From contig NZ_PPCW01000001.1 in assembly GCF_002959755.1 (NCBI RefSeq), positions 620,001 to 684,000 of the forward strand: 64,000 nucleotides of DNA, given 5' to 3'. The translations under genes were made by a program, and so were the position numbers. The DNA is from Veillonella sp. T11011-6 (GTDB lineage Bacteria > Bacillota > Negativicutes > Veillonellales > Veillonellaceae). The notes below the pieces were generated by a model, which saw only the letters and a program-made list of their open reading frames with translations, made no database searches and was not told where the DNA came from. Numbering within the stretch: position 1 is the first letter of the stretch; each line of letters starts with the position of its first letter. This document shows, one piece after another, positions 1 through 7,785 of this stretch.

Positions 1-447
1 AATATGATAATTTGCTATATCAGCATGGTCTATATTAAGGTTTACTAACTTAAAAGCTTTCTCTAATTTACTATAAGCATTCCAAGGTTTCTTATTTTTA
101 AAAACATCCTCAAGAGACTCTCTATAAAATTTAATTTGATTCCCATGCTCACTAGTACTTGTTTTATCTTCTATGATAATAGCTAACTTATATTGAGGAA
201 TTATAGCTAATACATCAATATTTAACACTTGCTGAACTAAAATAATTTTATCTATTGAATTAATATCTACATTTGTTAATTGATTTTTTTCTGACAAGTT
301 ATCTATTAGCTTAGCTAGTAAATCTAAACCAAGTTGACGATATCTATGTGTAGTTACATTGTCTGGTTCATTAATCCAATTAATACACCAGCAAATAAAA
401 GCATCTTGAGATAACTCACATGTGGCAAAAGAAAAAATATTATTCAT
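1..447 (-). CDS. PD-(D/E)XK nuclease superfamily protein (3' end outside the window)
   Basis: Partial gene: 149 codons are visible and the reading frame is open to the window edge. The start is ATG at 447, preceded by a TTGGAG ribosome site. The N-terminus has the pattern FATCELSQDAFICW, which I recognise from the PD-(D/E)XK nuclease family often annotated PDDEXK_4. A candidate active site follows: Asp78 in NIDVLAI, then Glu93 and Lys95 in IIEDKT (an E-x-K motif after a hydrophobic strand). Family members are putative nucleases, often found among accessory or defence genes; substrate and role are unknown. It is transcribed divergently from the DUF2075 nuclease-helicase at 581, with about 130 bp between them. 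Seen: motif and layout. Inferred: nuclease activity. Confidence 0.75.
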   Translation of the reverse strand, partial: MNNIFSFATCELSQDAFICWCINWINEPDNVTTHRYRQLGLDLLAKLIDNLSEKNQLTNVDINSIDKIILVQQVLNIDVLAIIPQYKLAIIIEDKTSTSEHGNQIKFYRESLEDVFKNKKPWNAYSKLEKAFKLVNLNIDHADIANYHI

Positions 448-491
448 AAATTTATTGCAACTCCAATTTAATTTTTTTAGTAATTATACGC

Positions 492-509
492 TATAATAAT
501 ATTATTATA
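492..509. promoter_or_regulatory. Perfect 18-bp palindrome in the divergent promoter region
   Basis: TATAATAATATTATTATA reads the same on both strands. It contains a TATAAT -10-like hexamer in each orientation, so it could serve as overlapping divergent -10 boxes or as an operator shared by the nuclease gene (minus) and the DUF2075 gene (plus). AT-rich palindromes also arise by chance, so function is uncertain. Confidence 0.4.
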
Positions 510-580
510 CTATTGATTTTCTTAAAATGAAAACTAAGTGAATCATCCATGAAATTAAGAATGTAAGGCTAACAATAAAT

Positions 581-2560
581 ATGATTATTTACTCTTCTAC
601 AAAACAATCTTTTATCCAAGATTTTGAGCAAGGTGTCTTGGTAAAAAAGCTACATCAAACATTAACAGAAAAATATCGCCGTGTTGGCGAATCTGAAATT
701 CATTCATGGCAAACTTCTTTATCTTATATGGCTAATGTTATGCGTGATTTTGCTATACCGGACTTAGCTGGTGTTGCCATCGAATATATTGTTCCAAATA
801 CTCAAAAACGAGTGGACTTTATTATTACAGGATTAGATCAACAAGATAAAGAACATGTAGTTATTGTTGAGCTTAAACAATGGGGCGAAGCTTTCAAGGT
901 AACAGATAAAGATAATATTGTATCAACCTACCTTGGCGGTGGAATCCATGAAGTAACCCACCCTTCTTATCAAGCTTGGTCCTATTGTAGTCTTATTGAA
1001 AACTTCAATGAGGATGTGCAAAATCGACCTATTAAGTTACATCCATGTGCTTTTTTACATAATTTTGACGAAAGCATCTCCCCTGAGCTCCGTGATCCTA
1101 TCTATAATGATATCTTAAATATCTCTCCGATGTTCACACTAGGCCAAATGGATAGCTTACGTAACTTTATCAAAACCTATATTCCAAAGCCTGATACTAC
1201 AAATATCATGGAGTCCATTGAACATGGTAAGTTGAGACCATCAAAATCACTTCAAGATTCTATTTTAAATATGCTAAAAGGCAATAAGGAGTTTGTACTT
1301 ATTGATGATCAAAAGGTTGAGTTTGAACAAATAAAAAAAGCAGCGCTTGATGCTATTAAAAATAATCAAAAAACGGTGTATATAGTTCGTGGTGGTCCTG
1401 GTACTGGTAAAAGTGTAGTAGCGATCAACTTATTAGCAGAGTGTATTCATAATGGTTATATGGCACAGTATATTACTTCAAATGCTACTCCACGAAATGT
1501 ATATAGCACCATGCTACAAAAAGGATTTAAGAAAACAGATATTAAAGCATTATTCCAAAGTAGTGGCACCTTCCATACACGGAAAAAGAACGAACTTCAA
1601 ATTGCAATTGTAGACGAAGCCCATCGATTACGTAAAAAATCTGGTATGTTCCAAAATCAAGGTGAAGATCAAATCAAGGAAATCATTAATGCCTCTATTT
1701 TTAGTGTATTCTTTATCGATAGAAACCAACGTGTTACCTTTAATGATGCTGGTACAATTGATAAAATCCGAAACTTTGCACAAGAGCAAAATTCACTAAT
1801 ATATGAAGGTGTACTAGAATCTCAATTCCGTTGTAATGGCTCAGATGGCTATTTAGCATGGCTTGATAATGTACTACAAATTGCTGAAACAGCTAACTAC
1901 GACGGATTTGAAAGTGATTATGATTTTAAAATCTTTGATAACCCTCATGAAATGTATGATGCTATAAAAGCAAAAAATGAAATAAACAATAAATCTCGAG
2001 TTCTAGCAGGTTATTGTTGGGATTGGCCTAAAGAGGGTCGAATGACATCGCTTATAAAAGATATCCAAATACCAGAACATAATTTTGGAATCAGTTGGAA
2101 TCTAGGTAACTCTGATACATATGCTATTGATCCTGACTCTATCAATGAAGCAGGATGTATTCATACTACTCAAGGCCTTGAATTTGAATACGTAGGTGTG
2201 ATTATTGGTGATGATTTACGTTATAAAAATGGCAAACTCATCGTAGATATTAATAAACGTGCTAAAACAGATCAATCTATCAAAGGTATCAAAAAACTTT
2301 TAAAGGAAAATCCTGAAGAAGCACAACGTATTGCTAATGAGATTGTGAAAAATACCTACCGAACATTAATGACACGAGGCCAAAAGGGCTGTTATATTTA
2401 CTGTACAAATAAAGAGCTATCTAACTATTTTAAACTAGCATATAATCATCAATTAAGCTATACTTACAACGAATCTCAAGTTGTTCTATCAGAACAACCA
2501 CTAGCGGCAGATAAAACAAATTCGAATATAGATAAACTTAATCTCAAGCTAGATAAATAA
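581..2560 (+). CDS. DUF2075 family protein: PD-(D/E)XK nuclease fused to SF1-like helicase/ATPase
   Basis: 659 residues. The N-terminal part carries a PD-(D/E)XK-like site: Asp79 in KRVDFIITG, then Glu97 and Lys99 in VIVELKQW. A Walker A motif (GGPGTGKS, about residues 271-278) follows, with Walker B DEAH in IAIVDEAHRL (about 341-350). Helicase-like motifs HTTQGLEFEYVGVI and TLMTRGQKG lie near the C-terminus. This order matches the DUF2075 (COG3410) family, a little-studied predicted nuclease-helicase group related to Schlafen-type ATPases. It probably acts on nucleic acid in the cytoplasm; the target is unknown. The ribosome site (AAGG) is weak. It is a single gene ending at a strong hairpin and diverges from a second nuclease-like gene. 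That pairing suggests an accessory or defence cassette, but this is inference. Confidence 0.85.
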   Translation: MIIYSSTKQSFIQDFEQGVLVKKLHQTLTEKYRRVGESEIHSWQTSLSYMANVMRDFAIPDLAGVAIEYIVPNTQKRVDFIITGLDQQDKEHVVIVELKQWGEAFKVTDKDNIVSTYLGGGIHEVTHPSYQAWSYCSLIENFNEDVQNRPIKLHPCAFLHNFDESISPELRDPIYNDILNISPMFTLGQMDSLRNFIKTYIPKPDTTNIMESIEHGKLRPSKSLQDSILNMLKGNKEFVLIDDQKVEFEQIKKAALDAIKNNQKTVYIVRGGPGTGKSVVAINLLAECIHNGYMAQYITSNATPRNVYSTMLQKGFKKTDIKALFQSSGTFHTRKKNELQIAIVDEAHRLRKKSGMFQNQGEDQIKEIINASIFSVFFIDRNQRVTFNDAGTIDKIRNFAQEQNSLIYEGVLESQFRCNGSDGYLAWLDNVLQIAETANYDGFESDYDFKIFDNPHEMYDAIKAKNEINNKSRVLAGYCWDWPKEGRMTSLIKDIQIPEHNFGISWNLGNSDTYAIDPDSINEAGCIHTTQGLEFEYVGVIIGDDLRYKNGKLIVDINKRAKTDQSIKGIKKLLKENPEEAQRIANEIVKNTYRTLMTRGQKGCYIYCTNKELSNYFKLAYNHQLSYTYNESQVVLSEQPLAADKTNSNIDKLNLKLDK

Positions 2561-2566
2561 CAAAAC

Positions 2567-2608
2567 AGAGAGCCAGTAGTGCTATTTCTATAGCACTACT
2601 GGCTCTCT
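2567..2608. terminator. Strong bidirectional terminator
   Basis: A perfect 19-bp inverted repeat (left arm begins AGAGAGCCAGTAG) encloses a TTCT loop. It lies between the convergent DUF2075 and MmcQ/YjbR genes and has A-rich sequence on the left and T-rich sequence on the right, so it can stop transcription in both directions. Confidence 0.9.
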
Positions 2609-2646
2609 TATATTTAAAACAAATTTAATCTACATACATTAACGAG

Positions 2647-3006
2647 TTACTTCTTCCCCACCAACTGATAGCTCATATCCACTAGCATTTTAAGTTTCTC
2701 TATATCTTCATATCTTTCTATATCCACCGAGATCCAGTGTTGTTTATTCATATGATAGGCAGGATAGATTCCGCTTTCATGGATTAGATTGGGAATCAAA
2801 TCAGGTTCACATTTTAGATTAACTACATCTATAGGTCTATTTGTATCTAAACCTACTTGATTCCCTCTAATAGTAAAGATACCAGCAAACCATTTTTGAT
2901 TATCTCTACATCGGATTACTACATAGTCAGGATATTTTTCCCATGGATAATCGATATCACAGATGTATTCTTGTTGTAGATATTTAATGAGGTCATTGCG
3001 TTTCAT
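2647..3006 (-). CDS. MmcQ/YjbR family protein
   Basis: 119 residues, the usual length for the MmcQ/YjbR (CyaY-like fold) family. The pattern YPDYVVIRCRDNQKWFAGI near the N-terminus, followed by VNLKCEPDLIPNLI and YHMNKQHWISVDI, is typical. These are small cytoplasmic proteins described as DNA-binding, with no firm biological role. The gene starts 6 bp after the stop of the secreted protein at 3013, so the two are probably co-transcribed, and it ends at the bidirectional hairpin at 2567. Confidence 0.85.
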   Translation of the reverse strand: MKRNDLIKYLQQEYICDIDYPWEKYPDYVVIRCRDNQKWFAGIFTIRGNQVGLDTNRPIDVVNLKCEPDLIPNLIHESGIYPAYHMNKQHWISVDIERYEDIEKLKMLVDMSYQLVGKK

Positions 3007-3012
3007 AATTAT

Positions 3013-4239
3013 TTACTGCTTTTTGGGAAATAAAGTCATATCAAATACACCTTTTGGTATAGCTGACATACCTGCTAAACTTTTTGAGTATTTGTCTTTA
3101 TCATTTGCATTATCTACATACTGGACCACATCACGCAAGTCTTTTGATGGTACTTTATAATCTAAATCTGCCATGACAAAGTGCGTATACAAGTACTTAT
3201 CATCATATAACGATTGAATATACATTTTTGATGTGGATCGTTCTACTTCCATATAAATAGCTGGGGTAGCATCATTCCAAACGGTTGCATATTGAATCGG
3301 TCTATACTCAGAGTAAGGCTTATACATAGCAAAGTATTGTATCAATTTAGCATTTATTGTATGTGGTTTAGCTAATTCTTCTGGCTGTAATTCTCGTACC
3401 ATAATGCCTTCACGATAGCTTTTACCATCATAAATGTAAATAGCATCATTATCAGGACCGTTATACGTTAAATCGCTAGATTTCAACGTTTGGAATGTAA
3501 ATCCATTAATTGTGATAGGTTTAGTTTTTGAAAGAAATTGCTTAGCTGGCTCAATAGACGGCAACACATAATTAACCAAAGGAGACATGAGCTGTTTATA
3601 TACATACTCTTGATCATGTGTTTTCAACAGCTCCACCTCTTTCTTTTTAGTCAAATCAAAAGCAATCCGATACGATACCGAAGGCTCTGCCTTAACTTTA
3701 AAATTAATAGCCCCCTCTAATGAACCCGTTTTTGTGGGGCTAATCTCCCATGTTGCATTTTTAACAGTTGGATAGAAAAATGAATTACCTGTAGATGTGC
3801 TTTGATTTTCTTTGCGTATGTTATAATTTAGATTTCCATCAATTAAAAGAAAGTTTCCGTGCTTAATCTCTGTAGTTAATGGGTCTCCCTTAATGGTTTT
3901 ACCAAACTGAGTCCCTTCAGGAAAAGTAAATTTTAAATTAGCTCCATTATCTTTAAGAATAAAAACAGAAGATGAGAAGTTAACTGAATGATTTAATTCT
4001 TGAGTTAAATATACTAATTCATCTATCGTCCATTTTTTAGGCATATTATTTGCATATTTAGCCCTCACCTTATCGCCTACATCGACTTCCATTTTCTTCG
4101 CGGTCGTATCTACCTTTCGATAGTTTTGATATGCATCCTTTGAAATTGTAGGATCTGCACCTGGTATATTAATATCAATTGCTTGGCTACCTAATGTCAC
4201 AAAACTAAAACATAGTGCAGCCATTAACGTACGTTTCAT
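3013..4239 (-). CDS. Secreted protein of unknown function
   Basis: About 408 residues. The N-terminus (MKRTLMAALCFSFVTLGSQA) is a clear Sec signal peptide with probable cleavage after SQA. The mature part is hydrophilic with many beta-type stretches and no domain I recognise, so it is presumably periplasmic or surface located. The start is ambiguous: a GTG at 4242 and an ATG at 4239 are adjacent, and an AAAGGATGAG ribosome site lies upstream; ATG was chosen. It is divergent from the small Asn-rich peptide gene at 4354 and probably heads a two-gene unit with the MmcQ/YjbR gene. Confidence 0.7.
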   Translation of the reverse strand: MKRTLMAALCFSFVTLGSQAIDINIPGADPTISKDAYQNYRKVDTTAKKMEVDVGDKVRAKYANNMPKKWTIDELVYLTQELNHSVNFSSSVFILKDNGANLKFTFPEGTQFGKTIKGDPLTTEIKHGNFLLIDGNLNYNIRKENQSTSTGNSFFYPTVKNATWEISPTKTGSLEGAINFKVKAEPSVSYRIAFDLTKKKEVELLKTHDQEYVYKQLMSPLVNYVLPSIEPAKQFLSKTKPITINGFTFQTLKSSDLTYNGPDNDAIYIYDGKSYREGIMVRELQPEELAKPHTINAKLIQYFAMYKPYSEYRPIQYATVWNDATPAIYMEVERSTSKMYIQSLYDDKYLYTHFVMADLDYKVPSKDLRDVVQYVDNANDKDKYSKSLAGMSAIPKGVFDMTLFPKKQ

Positions 4240-4353
4240 CACAAACTCTCATCCTTTCACATAATGTCTCCCCAATATTATATATATAGAATATCATATT
4301 TTATTTGACTCATAGTAGTATAATATAAATATAGGATCAAGGAGGTAATTACT

Positions 4354-4590
4354 ATGAAATTTACAAAACGTATACTTGTCATGACTGCTTTAGCCGTAAC
4401 CGCTGTTGTATCTACTGGATTTGCTTACGATTATGTATGCAATAACTCTCAGTACAATTGCAACACTAACACACAATACAACTCCGATAACAATACGAAC
4501 AATACTAACTATGCAACATCCAACAATAACAACCAAAATTATTGTGGTCCAAACTCAAATTTTAGAGGATGCGGCGGATATAGAAAATAA
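4354..4590 (+). CDS. Small secreted Asn-rich peptide with four cysteines
   Basis: 78 residues behind an excellent ribosome site (AAGGAGG, 9 bases before ATG). Residues 1-24 form a Sec signal peptide (MKFTKRILVMTALAVTAVVS then TGFA). The mature peptide of about 54 residues is dominated by Asn, Tyr, Thr and Ser, and has cysteines at 29, 36, 64 and 73, which could form two disulfides. It ends in a Gly-rich basic tail (GCGGYRK). No family was recognised. Strong translation signals and its own terminator argue that it is a real, well-expressed gene. It might be a surface, adhesive or toxic peptide; nothing in the sequence decides. Confidence 0.75.
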   Translation: MKFTKRILVMTALAVTAVVSTGFAYDYVCNNSQYNCNTNTQYNSDNNTNNTNYATSNNNNQNYCGPNSNFRGCGGYRK

Positions 4591-4604
4591 TATTATAAAT
4601 ACAC

Positions 4605-4641
4605 CAAAAGCCTATAGTACAAAATGTACTATAGGCTTTTG
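4605..4641. terminator. Bidirectional terminator
   Basis: A perfect 16-bp stem (CAAAAGCCTATAGTAC and its complement) with an AAAAT loop, flanked by A/T tracts, sits between the small peptide gene and the convergent DUF3298-type gene. Confidence 0.85.
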
Positions 4642-4710
4642 TCGTATATTACAAGAATACTATTTAATTCATCAAAATACAGTTAGGATTAATATGACAA
4701 CATACTTTTA

Positions 4711-5352
4711 TCAGGAGTTCATTCTGTTAAAGTATTCAATGGCTTTTGGTGAGAATTCAACGAATGTATTCCCATAAGAGAATGGTCCCAATTCATATGG
4801 TTGGTATACAAGGCCTATAGCGCCTTTACCTTTCAAGTAGTAGTTGTCAGAAACATATTCTACATTCCAGTTAGGTAGTAAGTCTGCTTTTTTATGACCT
4901 TCACTGTAGAAGCGTAAAATACCAGAGTTAATGCCTCCTTCTATTTGTTGTGGATTAGCAATTTTTACATAGTTATATAATGGAATTCTTTGGCCAGTTA
5001 TCTTGTTATATACTAGACCTTTGGTGTTATACATACCATGTGCACTACCAGCATGGTAATGATAGGTAGTTAACAAAATAGATACAACTTGAGCGTCTTC
5101 ATAGGTAACTTTATAGTTTTGCTTTACTTGATATGCATGTTGATCGTAATAAACTGATTTTGCGTATAAAACATAGTTAGCAATGTCTGTATTAATTGCC
5201 TTTTGTGCAAACATATTATTGGTATATACCAATGGATATTTTAATTCCATGTTTACATCGGACTGACTACCTGTAACAACAGTTGCATAGGTAGGCACCG
5301 CCAACATAATACCTAACATAGAGGTCATACATAGCTTTTTAAAGATTCCCAT
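4711..5352 (-). CDS. Secreted DUF4163/DUF3298 (RsiV-like) domain protein
   Basis: 213 residues from the ATG at 5352, which has an AAAGGAG site at good spacing; a longer upstream reading (to 5373) lacks such support. The N-terminus (MGIFKKLCMTSMLGIMLAVP) is a signal peptide. The mature part shows the DUF4163 then DUF3298 arrangement seen in the RsiV/PdaC C-terminal region, including YHYHAGSAHGMYNTKGLVYN and a final segment FVEFSPKAIEYFN. In RsiV this fold binds lysozyme; in many secreted proteins it has no known ligand. It may be an envelope protein. It appears to be a single gene. Confidence 0.75.
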   Translation of the reverse strand: MGIFKKLCMTSMLGIMLAVPTYATVVTGSQSDVNMELKYPLVYTNNMFAQKAINTDIANYVLYAKSVYYDQHAYQVKQNYKVTYEDAQVVSILLTTYHYHAGSAHGMYNTKGLVYNKITGQRIPLYNYVKIANPQQIEGGINSGILRFYSEGHKKADLLPNWNVEYVSDNYYLKGKGAIGLVYQPYELGPFSYGNTFVEFSPKAIEYFNRMNS

Positions 5353-5476
5353 AATACTGTCTCCTTTTAACAAACACCTTTAAATAGGTCATTACTGTGT
5401 TAGTTCTACAAGCTATAATAAAAGTCCTCTTTTTATATTTCATTTTTCTGATAATTTATTCATTATATAAAATAAC

Positions 5477-5492
5477 AAGACTATCTAGTCTT
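5477..5492 (-). terminator. Possible short terminator
   Basis: A 7-bp stem (AAGACTA/TAGTCTT, 2-base loop) followed on the minus strand by GTTATTTT lies just after the membrane protein gene. Short and weak. Confidence 0.45.
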
Positions 5493-5497
5493 TCACA

Positions 5498-6043
5498 CTA
5501 AATGTTAGGAAGAATGCCCCCTAATACAGCACTAAGAAGCCCAAGTACAATCATCCAAATTGATATAAACATTAAAACAAAGGATGTATGTGTATAGATT
5601 TGTATAGTAAATTGATTATAGTTGATATCACCTTTAATCACCTTATCGCCTACTTTTTTCATAACTGCATCTAGTACAAAGGGATCTTCTGTAACGGATA
5701 GTCTATAGGTGCCTGGACCCGCATCAAAGGTATATAATTCCATTCTAGAGTGAGTAATGCCATTGACTCGGGCGCGCATAATAGATAGAAATAAAGGAAT
5801 TGTCCTTCCCGTTTTTTCATCAACTATATTGAATCCAAATTCACCAACAGGTGCCTTTGTAAACATTTTTCCACTCAGCCATAGGCCATACGTACCTGCT
5901 CGCTCTAAGGTAAAGGTTCCTTCTTTGTCTACGTAGGGCATTTCATATAACATTTTAGCCCTGCCAAAGCGAATCGTATTTTTAATACCTAAATAGAACA
6001 AATAAAGTCCTAAGGGTATCAATAGATAAAATAATTGTTCCAT
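5498..6043 (-). CDS. Two-helix membrane protein of unknown function
   Basis: 181 residues with a GAGGAGG ribosome site. One hydrophobic helix is at the N-terminus (LFYLLIPLGLYLFYLGI) and one at the C-terminus (LMFISIWMIVLGLLSAVLGG). Between them is a soluble domain of about 120 residues rich in beta-type sequence (GTFTLERAGTYGLWLSGK, GPGTYRLSV), which would sit outside the membrane. No family was recognised. It appears monocistronic, between the rplT operon and the DUF3298 gene. Confidence 0.65.
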   Translation of the reverse strand: MEQLFYLLIPLGLYLFYLGIKNTIRFGRAKMLYEMPYVDKEGTFTLERAGTYGLWLSGKMFTKAPVGEFGFNIVDEKTGRTIPLFLSIMRARVNGITHSRMELYTFDAGPGTYRLSVTEDPFVLDAVMKKVGDKVIKGDINYNQFTIQIYTHTSFVLMFISIWMIVLGLLSAVLGGILPNI

Positions 6044-6121
6044 TATCTACGCCTCCTCTATGCATCCTCTTTTACACAACACGATATGTATTTTCAATAT
6101 ATCATATTTCCACCATACAAA

Positions 6122-6145
6122 AAAGGACCCTCCAAAGAGAGTCCT
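6122..6145 (-). terminator. Terminator of the infC-rpmI-rplT operon
   Basis: The stem AAGGACTCTC / GAGGGTCCTT (one mismatch) is followed on the minus strand by a T run and lies 20 bp past the rplT stop. Confidence 0.8.
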
Positions 6146-6165
6146 TAATCTGTATTGTTATGCTA

Positions 6166-6516
6166 TTAAGCGTTTTTAGCTACTTCAACAAGTTTAGCGA
6201 ATGCTGCTGCATCGTTAACTGCCAAGTCAGCCAACATTTTACGGTTAACTTCAACGCCTGCTTTAGCTAAACCAGCGATGAAACGGCTGTAAGTTGTGCC
6301 ATTGATGCGAGCCGCTGCGTTGATACGAGCGATCCACAATTGACGGAATTCGCGTTTTTTCGCACGACGGTCACGACGAGCATAGTACAACGCTTTCATT
6401 ACTGTTTCGTTAGCTTTTTTGAACAAACGGGAACGTGTACCACGGTAACCTTTAGCTAATTTTAAAATCTTTTTATGACGTGCATGAGCTGTAACGCCTT
6501 TTTTCACTCTTGCCAT
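6166..6516 (-). CDS. rplT: 50S ribosomal protein L20
   Basis: 116 residues, the normal length for L20, with the typical highly basic N-terminus ([20 protein letters not shown]) and [15 protein letters not shown] further on. It binds 23S rRNA early in 50S assembly. In several bacteria L20 also represses its own operon through the infC leader, which fits the attenuator upstream. It is the last gene of infC-rpmI-rplT, with a strong AGGAGG site and a terminator directly after it. Confidence 0.97.
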   Translation of the reverse strand: MARVKKGVTAHARHKKILKLAKGYRGTRSRLFKKANETVMKALYYARRDRRAKKREFRQLWIARINAAARINGTTYSRFIAGLAKAGVEVNRKMLADLAVNDAAAFAKLVEVAKNA

Positions 6517-6562
6517 TGTATATTCCTCCTAAATTACGATGTATCGATCTAATAGTTAACGA

Positions 6563-6760
6563 TTAAGCGTATGGTAAGCATTTAGCTACACGTTTGTGGT
6601 CAGCTTTTGCAACCAATGTAGCTTTACGCAAATTACGTTTACGAGCTGGAGATTTTTTCTCAAGAATGTGGCTTTTGAAAGCTTTTGCACGCTTGAATTC
6701 ACCAGTACCAGTTACTGCGAAACGTTTAGCCGCTGCGCGACGAGTTTTAATTTTTGGCAT
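6563..6760 (-). CDS. rpmI: 50S ribosomal protein L35
   Basis: 65 residues, the normal length, starting [20 protein letters not shown], which is characteristic of L35. A large-subunit protein, encoded between infC and rplT as in most bacteria, with a GGGAGG ribosome site. Confidence 0.97.
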   Translation of the reverse strand: MPKIKTRRAAAKRFAVTGTGEFKRAKAFKSHILEKKSPARKRNLRKATLVAKADHKRVAKCLPYA

Positions 6761-6781
6761 AATTATAATCCTCCCAAAACA

Positions 6782-7291
6782 TTATTTACTTACTAAAATC
6801 ATGGTCATGTTACGACCTTCTAATTTAGCTGCTTTTTCAATAGACGCTGTTTCTTTGAGTTCTTCAGCGAAACGTGTCAACACTGCCATGCCTAGTTCTG
6901 GATGTGAAAGTTCACGACCGCGGAACATGATGGTTACTTTTACTTTGTTACCTTCACCCAAGAATTTGGATGCGTTTTTCATTTTTACGTAAAAGTCATG
7001 GTCTTCAATATGTGGACGTAACTTAACTTCTTTTAAAGTTACGATTTTTTGTTTCTTCTTCGCTTCTTTCTCGCGTTTTTGTTGTTCATAACGATATTTA
7101 CCGTAGTTCATAATGCGAGCTACTGGTGGTTTAGCGTTAGGTGCAATTTCCACAAGATCAAGATGCTTTTCTTCAGCCAAAGCCAACGCTTCACGGCCAG
7201 ACATGATGCCGATTTGTTCGTTTTCAGGACCTACGACACGAAGTTCACGAGCACGAATCTCTTCATTAATGCGTGGTGTATCCTTGCTAAT
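6782..7291 (-). CDS. infC: Translation initiation factor IF-3 (AUU start)
   Basis: 169 residues from the proposed start. The reading frame continues upstream, but the conserved N-terminus SKDTPRINEEIRAREL begins right after an ATT codon at 7291-7289, 8 bases after a near-perfect GGAGGTGA ribosome site; no ATG, GTG or TTG lies at a suitable distance. Use of AUU is the known autoregulatory device of infC in E. coli and others, because IF-3 discriminates against its own start codon. Both IF-3 domains are present (linker MNYGKYRYEQQKREKEAKKK; C-domain VKLRPHIEDHDF). It is the first gene of the operon with rpmI and rplT. Confidence 0.93.
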   Translation of the reverse strand: MSKDTPRINEEIRARELRVVGPENEQIGIMSGREALALAEEKHLDLVEIAPNAKPPVARIMNYGKYRYEQQKREKEAKKKQKIVTLKEVKLRPHIEDHDFYVKMKNASKFLGEGNKVKVTIMFRGRELSHPELGMAVLTRFAEELKETASIEKAAKLEGRNMTMILVSK

Positions 7292-7414
7292 AGCGTTCAC
7301 CTCCAAGAGAATAAAAAAAACGGACGGCAAACACCATCCGAATAGAGTTCTCTATATTAACCTCATACTTCTTGGTATTAGGTGAGTGGCGGATGGCCTC
7401 TGCTTCATAAATTA
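7292..7414 (-). ncRNA. infC operon leader with candidate antiterminator/terminator switch
   Basis: The leader of about 120 nt runs from the predicted transcription start to infC. A hairpin (CGGATGG, loop TGTTTG, CCGTCCG) followed by eight T residues at 7340-7313 on the minus strand looks like an intrinsic terminator just before the infC ribosome site. An upstream CCATCCG (7390-7396) is the exact complement of the terminator's CGGATGG arm and could form an antiterminator. A small hairpin ATAGAG-AA-CTCTAT lies between. This resembles L20-controlled infC leaders by position and logic; identity with the known L20 leader family was not tested. Confidence 0.7.
7313..7340 (-). terminator. Attenuator terminator in the infC leader
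   Basis: A 7-bp GC-rich stem with one G-U pair and eight T residues, ending about 20 bases before the infC start codon and directly upstream of its ribosome site. Confidence 0.75.
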
Positions 7415-7421
7415 CTTAATT

Positions 7422-7450
7422 ATAATAACAAATCGAATGGTGAAAGTCAA
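7422..7450 (-). promoter_or_regulatory. Promoter of the infC operon
   Basis: On the minus strand, TTGACT and TATTAT are separated by exactly 17 bp, a good match to a vegetative sigma-70 promoter, about 130 bp before infC. Confidence 0.75.
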
Positions 7451-7618
7451 CAATAATATTGAGCTTTCAACAATAAATTTATTATCACAACTCTTATAGT
7501 ATAACAGACATTACAAGTTCTGTATATAGGTATACTTACTGACACCGCTCTCTCTTTATGTATACAATATTCTTATAAATTATACAACTAATTCTATAGA
7601 AAATACGATACAATAATA

Positions 7619-7732
7619 TTTATAAAATAGTCTAGCTTATATAGTGTGCTTTATAGAATAGCGTATATTATAGGATAGTGTACTTTATAGAATAGTATAC
7701 TTTATAGGATAGTCTAGTTTATATAGTTTACC
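7619..7732. repeat. Array of seven imperfect 17-bp tandem repeats
   Basis: Units resemble TTTATAGRATAGTNTAC. Start positions are 7619, 7636, 7650, 7667, 7684, 7701 and 7718. Units two and seven lack three bases in the middle (14-15 bp). GAATAG and GGATAG versions alternate in units three to six. The array ends about 50 bp before the DASS transporter start, so it overlaps its probable promoter region. Too short and uninterrupted for CRISPR. It could be a multi-site operator or a variable promoter repeat. Confidence 0.85.
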
Positions 7733-7785
7733 TTATTTATTATTATACAGTAATAGTTATGATACAAATTGAAAGGAGTTTTATT

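Noticed and set aside
4406-4777. 123-codon frame on the plus strand overlapping the small peptide gene
   Set aside because: It has no ribosome site, runs through the terminator hairpin and overlaps a better supported gene in another frame.
7619-7732. Possible CRISPR array
   Set aside because: Units are contiguous 17-bp repeats without spacers and no cas genes are near.
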